A stretch of DNA of 5,172 bases from Xanthobacteraceae bacterium (GTDB lineage Bacteria > Pseudomonadota > Alphaproteobacteria > Rhizobiales > Xanthobacteraceae). This document shows, piece after piece, positions 1 to 5,172 of this stretch (within the stretch, counting starts at the first letter, position 1; every line of letters begins with the position of its first letter). The notes beneath the pieces are model-generated. The model searched no databases, was not told the DNA's origin, and was given only the letters and a program-made list of their open reading frames with translations. The position numbers and the translations under genes are program-made. The DNA lies in contig JASHXX010000382.1 in assembly GCA_030043335.1 (NCBI GenBank), positions 1 through 5,172 of the forward strand, read 5' to 3'.

Positions 1-250
1 AAGTGCTGGGAATGATCTGATCGGACGTTGAAGGCCGGGCCGGCTCCAAGCGGGCAGGGGGCGCGGTATGGAGGCAGTGCGCCGGCTCGATTGAGCTTCG
101 GCGCACCGGCGTAAGGGGTGCGCCGGGCGCGAGGCGCGGCAAAGTTTCTGTGCGTGGCGGCAAGCAACCGCCGGCGCGCAATAGACAGCCCTGCGTGCGA
201 TCCCGCATCCTTCAGCCTTCCGGAATCGCCACCTGCGAGTATCTATCGAT
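1..250. other. Region upstream of dnaE without a supportable gene
   Basis: No coding region can be supported here. All three forward frames meet a stop within the first 31 bases (at 13-15, 16-18 and 29-31), so at most a few C-terminal codons of an upstream gene are present, and I do not recognise them. The forward ORF that begins at GTG 118 is an out-of-frame shadow of dnaE. I see no clear sigma-70 promoter: the TTGA-containing hexamers at 28-33 and 91-96 have no acceptable -10 element at normal spacing. The stretch holds the inverted-repeat cluster at 77-125 and a weaker 5-bp hairpin (GGCGG 156-160 with CCGCC 168-172). An 8-base palindrome, TATCGATA, at 244-251 touches the dnaE start codon. 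Confidence 0.6.
77..125 (+). repeat. Overlapping inverted repeats that can form two alternative hairpins
   Basis: The octamer GTGCGCCG occurs at 77-84 and again at 118-125. Its exact complement CGGCGCAC lies between them at 99-106. The first possible hairpin pairs 77-88 with 93-106: 8 bp plus 4 bp (GCTC/GAGC), a GATT tetraloop and a two-T bulge at 97-98. The second pairs 99-107 with 117-125: 9 bp with a 9-base loop. The two cannot form together because they share the central arm. No T-tract follows either stem, so neither is a standard intrinsic terminator. The pairing is seen directly. A role as a transcript terminator for an upstream gene, a leader switch or a protein-binding site is only inference. 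Confidence 0.6.
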
Positions 251-3200
251 ATGCCCGCCGCGCCTGCGCCCGGTTTTGTGCACCTGCATGTGCACTCCTC
301 CTATTCGCTGCTCGAAGGCGCGCTGACCATTGCGCGGCTCGCCGAGCTCGCCAAGAAGGACCGGCAGCCCGCGCTGGCGCTGACCGATACCGACAATATG
401 TTCGGCGCGCTCGAATTCTCCGAGAAGATGGCGGGCGCCGGCATCCAGCCGATCATCGGCTGCGCGCTGCGCGTCGATTTCGGCGACGACGACAATCGCG
501 GCGCCGCATTCGGCGAGGACTGGCCGCGGCTCGTGCTGCTTGCCGCGCGCGAGGACGGCTATCGCAACCTGATGCGGCTTGGGTCGCGCGCCTACCTCGA
601 AACGGCGCCGACCGATCAGCCGCACATCAAGCTGTCCTGGCTGGCGCAGGACGCCGGCGGATTGATCGCGCTCAGCGGCGGTCCGGGCGGGCCGCTCGAT
701 GCCGCAATCGTGGCCGGCCAGAGCGCGCTCGCGCTGGCGCGCTGCGAGGCCTTGCAGCGCCTGTTCGGCGACCGTCTCTATCTCGAGCTGCAGCGTCACG
801 GCATGCCGGCGGAACGCTCGGTGGAGCCGGCTCTGGTCGAGCTTGCCTATGCGCGCGGCGTCGCGCTGGTCGCCACCAACGAGCCGTTCTTTGCCGCCCG
901 GGAGGACTACGAGGCGCACGACGCGCTCCTGTGCATCGCCGAGGGCAAACTCGTCGCCGATGGCGAGCGCCGCCAGCTCACGCCGGAGCATCGCTTCAAG
1001 ACCCGCGCCGAGATGACGGCGCTGTTCGCTGATCTGCCGGAAGCGCTCGCGGCGACGGTCGAAATCGCCGAGCGCTGCGTGTTCCGCCCGCGCACGCTGG
1101 CGCCGATCCTGCCGCGCTTTTCGACCACGCGCCGGACCGCCGAGTCGCCAGCCGACGAAGGCGCGCAGGAGGCGCAGGAGCTGCGCCGCGCCGCGCAATC
1201 AGGCCTCAAGCGGAGACTAGCCCGCTACCCGGTCGCGCCCGGCCACACCGCCGAGGAATACCGCGAGCGCCTCGCCTTCGAGCTCGGCGTGATCGAGCGC
1301 ATGAAATACGCCGGCTACTTCCTCATCGTCGCCGATTTCATCCAGTGGGCGAAAGCGCAGGGGATCCCGGTCGGGCCCGGCCGCGGCTCCGGCGCCGGCT
1401 CGCTCGTCGCCTATGCGCTCACGATCACCGACCTCGATCCGATCCGCTTCGGGCTCCTGTTCGAGCGCTTCCTCAATCCCGAGCGCATTTCGATGCCGGA
1501 CTTCGACGTCGATTTCTGCCAGGACCGGCGCGACGAGGTGATCCGCTACGTCCAGGAGAAATACGGCCGCGAGCAGGTGGCGCAGATCATCACCTTCGGG
1601 ACCTTGCAGGCGCGCGGCGTCCTCCGCGACGTCGGCCGCGTGCTCCAGATGCCCTACGGGCAGGTCGACAAGCTGTGCAAGCTCGTGCCGCAGAACGTTC
1701 TCAACCCGGTCACGCTCGGCCGCGCCATCGATGACGAGCCGCGGCTGCAGGCCGCCCGCGACAGCGACCCGGTGGTGCGGCGCGCCTTCGACATCGCGCA
1801 GAAGCTCGAAGGCCTGACCCGCCACGCCTCGACCCACGCCGCCGGCATCGTCATCGGCGACCGGCCGTTGTCGGAGCTGGTGCCGCTCTATCGCGATCCA
1901 AAATCCCTGATGCCGGTGACCCAGTTCAACATGAAATGGGTCGAGCCCGCGGGACTGGTGAAGTTCGATTTCCTCGGCCTCACGACGCTCACCGTGCTCG
2001 ATCGCGCGGTGAAGCTCGTCGAGCGGCGCGGCGTCAGTCTCGATCTCTCGAACCTGCCGCTCCATGACAAGAAATCCTACGACCTCCTGGCCCGCGGCGA
2101 AGCGGTCGGCGTGTTCCAGGTGGAAAGCGCCGGCATGCGGCGCGCGCTCATCGACATGCGGCCGGACCGGATCGAGGACCTGATCGCGCTGGTCGCGCTC
2201 TACCGGCCCGGCCCGATGGCCAACATCCCGACCTATTGCGCACGCAAGCACGCGCTCGAGCAGCCCGACTATATCCACCCGAAACTCGAGCCGATCCTGC
2301 GCGAGACCTACGGCGTCATCGTCTATCAGGAACAGGTGATGCAGGCGGCGCAGGTTCTTTCCGGCTTCACCCTCGGCGAGGCCGACCTGCTGCGCCGCGC
2401 CATGGGCAAGAAGATCCGCAGCGAGATGAAGGCGCAGCGCGAGCGCTTCGTGTCGGGTGCGATCGAGCGCGGCGTCGAGGCCGGTCAGGCGGGCGCCATC
2501 TTCGACCTCCTCGAGCGCTTCGCCGACTATGGCTTCAACAAGAGCCATGCCGCGGCCTACGCGCTCGTCGCCTATCAGACCGCCTACATGAAGGCGAACT
2601 ATGCGGTCGAGTTTCTCGCCGCCTCGATGACGCTCGCCATGGGCAACACCGACAAGCTCGCCGAATTCCGGGCCGAGGCCGAGCGCCTCGCCATCAAGGT
2701 CGAGCCGCCCTCGATCAACCGCTCCGGCGTCGAGTTCGAGGTGGCCGGCGACACCATCCGCTACGCGCTCGCGGCGCTGCGCGGCGTCGGCCGGCAGGCG
2801 GTCGAAGGCATCGTGGCGGCGCGCGGCGAGCGCCCGTTCGCCGACCTCGCCGATTTCGCCCGACGCATCAACCCGCGCGCCGTCAACAAGCGGGTGCTCG
2901 AGAGTCTCGTCGCCGCCGGGGCCTTCGATGCGATGGAGGCGAATCGCGCTCGTATCTTCGCCGCCGTCGACACCATTCTCGCCACTGCGCAGCGCGCGCA
3001 TGATAACGCCGCACTCGGCCAATCCGAGCTGTTCGGCGGCGCCGCGGCGGCCGAGCCGATCATCCTGCCGGCGATCGAGCCGTGGCTGCCGGCCGAACGG
3101 CTGCAGCGCGAATACGACGCGGTCGGCTTCTTCCTCAGCGGCCATCCGCTCGACGACTATGCGCCGGCGCTCAAGCGGCTGCGCGTGCAGTCCTGGTCGG

Positions 3201-3745
3201 ATTTTTCCCGGGCGGTAAAGGCGGGGGCCGGCGCCGGCCGCGTCGCCGGAACCGTCGTCTCACGCACCGAGCGGCGCACCAAGAACGGCACCAAGATGGG
3301 CATCGTCGGCCTGTCCGACCCGAGCGGGCACTACGAAGCGGTGCTGTTCACCGAAGGCCTGGCGCAGTACCGCGACCTCCTCGAAGCGGGGAGCGCGGTG
3401 CTCCTCTTCCTCACCGCCGAGGTCCAGGGCGACGAGGTGCGCGCCCGCATCCAGTCGGTCGAGCCGCTCGACCAGGCGGCGGCGAAAATGCAGAAGGGCT
3501 TGCGGGTGTTCCTGCGTGACGGCGCCCCGCTCGAGGGCGTGGCGCGGCGGCTCGAGCCGATCGCGCTGCGCTCCGGCCGGAACGGTGCCGGCGCCGATCA
3601 TGGCGACGGCGAGGTCTCGATGGTGCTGATGCTGGAGGACGGCAACGAGGTCGAGGTCAAGCTCCCCGGCCGCTTCAAGGTCTCCCCGCAGATCGCCGGC
3701 GCGATCAAGGCGGTTGCCGGCGTGGTTACGGTCGAGGCGCTTTAG
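251..3745 (+). CDS. dnaE: DNA polymerase III subunit alpha (replicative polymerase)
   Basis: Catalytic subunit of the chromosomal replicase: it extends primed DNA 5'->3' in the cytoplasmic replisome. At 1164 residues it matches the family (E. coli 1160). Order: PHP domain (about 9-290), palm and thumb with GPGRGSGAGS at 375-384, PDFDVD at 416-421 (Asp417, Asp419) and KFDFLG at 571-576 (Asp573), corresponding to E. coli Asp401, Asp403 and Asp555. Fingers include RRAMGKK 715-721 and GFNKSHAAAY 761-770. Helix-hairpin-helix segments follow (about 836-894), then clamp-binding QSELF 924-928, OB fold (about 996-1075) and a C-terminal domain, tau-binding in the family. PHP metal ligands are mostly lost (Glu22, Thr47, Ala72, Arg93, Glu211, Phe213), so proofreading probably comes from a separate DnaQ. 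The start is well fixed: an in-frame stop lies at 182-184, and 251 is the first ATG, GTG or TTG after it. There is no clear Shine-Dalgarno; the best match is GAG at 237-239. Identity is close to certain. Confidence 0.98.
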   Translation: MPAAPAPGFVHLHVHSSYSLLEGALTIARLAELAKKDRQPALALTDTDNMFGALEFSEKMAGAGIQPIIGCALRVDFGDDDNRGAAFGEDWPRLVLLAAREDGYRNLMRLGSRAYLETAPTDQPHIKLSWLAQDAGGLIALSGGPGGPLDAAIVAGQSALALARCEALQRLFGDRLYLELQRHGMPAERSVEPALVELAYARGVALVATNEPFFAAREDYEAHDALLCIAEGKLVADGERRQLTPEHRFKTRAEMTALFADLPEALAATVEIAERCVFRPRTLAPILPRFSTTRRTAESPADEGAQEAQELRRAAQSGLKRRLARYPVAPGHTAEEYRERLAFELGVIERMKYAGYFLIVADFIQWAKAQGIPVGPGRGSGAGSLVAYALTITDLDPIRFGLLFERFLNPERISMPDFDVDFCQDRRDEVIRYVQEKYGREQVAQIITFGTLQARGVLRDVGRVLQMPYGQVDKLCKLVPQNVLNPVTLGRAIDDEPRLQAARDSDPVVRRAFDIAQKLEGLTRHASTHAAGIVIGDRPLSELVPLYRDPKSLMPVTQFNMKWVEPAGLVKFDFLGLTTLTVLDRAVKLVERRGVSLDLSNLPLHDKKSYDLLARGEAVGVFQVESAGMRRALIDMRPDRIEDLIALVALYRPGPMANIPTYCARKHALEQPDYIHPKLEPILRETYGVIVYQEQVMQAAQVLSGFTLGEADLLRRAMGKKIRSEMKAQRERFVSGAIERGVEAGQAGAIFDLLERFADYGFNKSHAAAYALVAYQTAYMKANYAVEFLAASMTLAMGNTDKLAEFRAEAERLAIKVEPPSINRSGVEFEVAGDTIRYALAALRGVGRQAVEGIVAARGERPFADLADFARRINPRAVNKRVLESLVAAGAFDAMEANRARIFAAVDTILATAQRAHDNAALGQSELFGGAAAAEPIILPAIEPWLPAERLQREYDAVGFFLSGHPLDDYAPALKRLRVQSWSDFSRAVKAGAGAGRVAGTVVSRTERRTKNGTKMGIVGLSDPSGHYEAVLFTEGLAQYRDLLEAGSAVLLFLTAEVQGDEVRARIQSVEPLDQAAAKMQKGLRVFLRDGAPLEGVARRLEPIALRSGRNGAGADHGDGEVSMVLMLEDGNEVEVKLPGRFKVSPQIAGAIKAVAGVVTVEAL

Positions 3746-3748
3746 GGA

Positions 3749-3772
3749 GCGCAGCTTACCGCGCGCCTGCGC
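3749..3772 (+). repeat. Small inverted repeat just after the dnaE stop
   Basis: GCGCAG at 3749-3754 is complementary to CTGCGC at 3767-3772, giving a 6-bp stem with a 12-base loop that starts 4 bases after the dnaE stop codon. No T-run follows (the next bases are AACGGAC), so it does not qualify as an intrinsic terminator. It may stabilise the 3' end of the dnaE transcript or may be chance pairing in GC-rich DNA. Confidence 0.25.
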
Positions 3773-3786
3773 AACGGACGCCCGAT

Positions 3787-3815
3787 TTGAAAATCACGCT
3801 GCCGCTCGCTATCTG
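3787..3815 (+). promoter_or_regulatory. Candidate sigma-70 promoter for the ABC-F gene
   Basis: TTGAAA at 3787-3792 resembles the -35 element. GCTATCTG at 3808-3815 resembles the alphaproteobacterial -10 region (GCTATA-type). Counting the -10 hexamer as CTATCT (3809-3814) or TATCTG (3810-3815) gives a spacer of 16 or 17 bases. Transcription would then start near 3821-3823, about 42 bases before ATG 3865 and 70 before ATG 3892. It is the only promoter-like pair I noticed in the intergenic region, and its A/T-richer patch stands out from the surrounding GC. Assigned by eye from consensus only. Confidence 0.4.
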
Positions 3816-3821
3816 AAGCAT

Positions 3822-3847
3822 GGCGCGATGAGAGCGCGCCGCTTTCT
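3822..3847 (+). terminator. Possible weak intrinsic terminator or 5'-leader hairpin
   Basis: GGCGCG at 3822-3827 pairs with CGCGCC at 3835-3840 around a 7-base loop (ATGAGAG). The short pyrimidine run GCTTTCTCCC follows. An all-G/C stem with a downstream TTTCT could act as a weak rho-independent terminator for dnaE, but the T-tract is poor. If the promoter at 3787-3815 is real, the hairpin sits at the extreme 5' end of the ABC-F transcript. There it could instead protect that RNA or affect its translation. The stem is seen; both functions are inference. Confidence 0.3.
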
Positions 3848-3891
3848 CCCACCCATCGTCATTCATGCGTCGTCAATTCGGCGCCAGCGAT

Positions 3892-5172
3892 ATGCTTCGG
3901 ATCGAGAACCTCATCTTTGACGCCTGGGGCCGGCGGTTCTTTGATTCCGCGAGCGTATCGATTCCGGCCGGCACCAAGGTGGGGCTGGTTGGACGCAACG
4001 GGGTAGGGAAGTCGACCCTCTTCAAGCTCGTCGTCGGCGATCTCGTTCCGCTCAGCGGCGAGATCCTGTTGCCGAAGTCGGCGCGGATCGGATCGGTCGA
4101 TCAGGAGCACCCGGCGACGCCGACGAGTCTTCTCGATACGATCTTGGCCGCCGACACGCGACGCGAAGCGCTCAACGCTGCGCTCGAAACCGCAGAGCCG
4201 GAGCAGTTGGCGGACATCTACCAGCAGCTCAACGCCATTGACGCGGATCGTGCGCCGGCGCGTGCCGCCGAAATCCTGAGCGGCCTCGGTTTTGTCAACG
4301 CCGACCTTGGCCGTCCGATGGCTGAATTTTCCGGCGGCTGGCGCATGCGTGTGGCGCTGGCGGCGGCGTTGTTCGCTGAGCCCGATTTGCTGCTGCTCGA
4401 CGAGCCGACGAACTATCTCGACCTCGAAGGCGCCTTGTGGCTGGAAGCGCGGCTGAGGAAATATCCGCACACTGCGTTGATCATCAGCCACGACCGTGAG
4501 CTTCTCGACAATTCGGTCGACGCGATCCTGCACCTGAGCCAGGGCATGCTCGAGCTTTATAGCGGCGGCTATCATGACTTTGAGACCCGCCGCGCGGAGA
4601 AGACGCGCCTGCAAGCCGCGACCAAGGCGAAGCAAGATGCCGAGCGGGCACATCTGCAACGCTTCATCGATCGCTTCCGGGCTAAAGCAAGCAAGGCAAC
4701 GCAGGCGCAGTCACGCATCAAGCGTCTGGCCAAACTGGAGCCGATCGCCGAGATCGTGGAGGAGCGCGTCGCGCCGTTTACGCTGCCGTCGCCGACGCGG
4801 CCGCTGGCGCCACCCTTGATCCAGCTCGAGGGAGCCGCGGTGGGCTACGATGGCACGCCGGTTCTGCGCAATCTAAATCTGCGGCTCGATGTCGACGATC
4901 GGATCGGTCTCCTCGGCGTGAATGGCGCCGGCAAGACGACCTTCGCCAAGATGGTCGCCGGCGTGCTGCCGCTGCAATCGGGGCAAATGAAACGGGAGCA
5001 GCGCCTCCGGGTGGGCTGGTTTCATCAGCACCAGATCGAGGCGCTCGATCCGCACGACACGCCCCTGGACATTCTGCGGCGCGCCCGCCCGGACAAGAGC
5101 GAATCCTCGCGCCGCTCTCGGCCCGCGCAGTTCGGGCTGTCGTTCGACAAGCAGGAAACCACGGTCGCCGAC
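3892..5172 (+). CDS. ABC-F family ATPase, YheS/Uup-like (3' end beyond window)
   Basis: Soluble protein with two tandem ATP-binding domains and no membrane segment. ABC-F members generally bind ribosomes and modulate translation; the exact role of this one is unknown. The 427 codons visible from ATG 3892 contain the first domain complete: Walker A GRNGVGKST (34-42), signature FSGGWRMR (146-153), Walker B with catalytic Glu LLLLDEPTNYLD (166-177, Glu171) and switch His200. A charged helical linker follows (about 230-305), matching the tRNA-contacting interdomain region of ABC-F proteins. The second domain begins with Walker A GVNGAGKTT (342-350) and Gln379. The frame is open to the last base, and the cut falls about where the second LSGGE-type signature should begin. 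ATG 3892 is preferred because MLRIENL fits the usual family N-terminus. ATG 3865 would add nine residues, and an in-frame stop lies at 3829-3831. No Shine-Dalgarno precedes either start. The FSGGWRMR wording favours a YheS-like subgroup. Confidence 0.93.
   Translation, partial: MLRIENLIFDAWGRRFFDSASVSIPAGTKVGLVGRNGVGKSTLFKLVVGDLVPLSGEILLPKSARIGSVDQEHPATPTSLLDTILAADTRREALNAALETAEPEQLADIYQQLNAIDADRAPARAAEILSGLGFVNADLGRPMAEFSGGWRMRVALAAALFAEPDLLLLDEPTNYLDLEGALWLEARLRKYPHTALIISHDRELLDNSVDAILHLSQGMLELYSGGYHDFETRRAEKTRLQAATKAKQDAERAHLQRFIDRFRAKASKATQAQSRIKRLAKLEPIAEIVEERVAPFTLPSPTRPLAPPLIQLEGAAVGYDGTPVLRNLNLRLDVDDRIGLLGVNGAGKTTFAKMVAGVLPLQSGQMKREQRLRVGWFHQHQIEALDPHDTPLDILRRARPDKSESSRRSRPAQFGLSFDKQETTVAD

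Noticed and set aside
28..33. TTGAAG as a -35 element for dnaE
   Set aside because: The bases 16-18 downstream are GC-only with no TATA-like -10, so no promoter can be supported.
77..106. Canonical rho-independent terminator of an upstream gene
   Set aside because: The stem is strong, but the following bases (CGGCGTAAGGGG) contain no T-tract.
118..1032. Forward frame of 304 codons starting at GTG 118
   Set aside because: Overlaps dnaE in another frame. The translation is dominated by Arg and Ala, a typical GC-rich out-of-frame signature, with no domain.
212..1198. Minus-strand open frame of 328 codons over the dnaE 5' part
   Set aside because: Antisense shadow of the PHP domain coding sequence. 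No motif recognised. Long spurious frames are expected at this GC content.
1217..3145. Long open frame of 642 codons on the minus strand, inside dnaE
   Set aside because: It lies wholly antisense to conserved polymerase motifs. Its composition (rich in Arg, Asp, Glu, Val, Leu, His and Ala) is what the reverse complement of GC-biased codons gives. No recognisable domain.
3714..3920. Possible small gene of 68 codons bridging the dnaE end and the ABC-F start
   Set aside because: It begins inside dnaE in a different frame and overlaps the start of the ABC-F gene. Low-complexity Arg/Ala content and no ribosome-binding site.
3859..4659. Minus-strand open frame of 266 codons over the ABC-F gene
   Set aside because: It is antisense to the Walker A, signature and Walker B coding region of the ABC-F protein. 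No independent support.

Overview
The window looks like chromosomal DNA of a GC-rich alphaproteobacterium, most likely of the order Hyphomicrobiales (Bradyrhizobium/Xanthobacteraceae-like). This rests on the strong G/C third-position bias and on how closely both proteins resemble remembered rhizobial versions. It is not a database result.

Layout: positions 1-250 hold no gene I can support. They contain a striking pair of mutually exclusive inverted repeats (77-125) ahead of the first gene. Positions 251-3745 encode a full-length replicative DNA polymerase III alpha subunit (dnaE, 1164 residues). It has an intact polymerase catalytic triad and a clamp-binding motif, but a PHP domain that has lost most of its metal ligands. 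Positions 3746-3891 are a short intergenic region with a plausible alphaproteobacterial sigma-70 promoter and a GC-rich hairpin. From 3892 (or 3865) to the window edge runs an ABC-F family ATPase of the YheS/Uup type. It is cut by the window end just before its second ABC signature motif.

The two genes lie on the same strand. The gap of about 120-146 bases, with its own promoter-like sequence, suggests they can be transcribed separately. One makes the chromosome-replicating polymerase and the other a probable ribosome-associated translation factor. Nothing in the sequence ties them into one pathway.

This is largely an ordinary housekeeping region. I found no mobile element, CRISPR array, tRNA or rRNA, and no evidence of a previously undescribed system. 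The points most worth a second look are the switch-like leader upstream of dnaE, the degenerate PHP site, and the absence of Shine-Dalgarno sequences at both gene starts.
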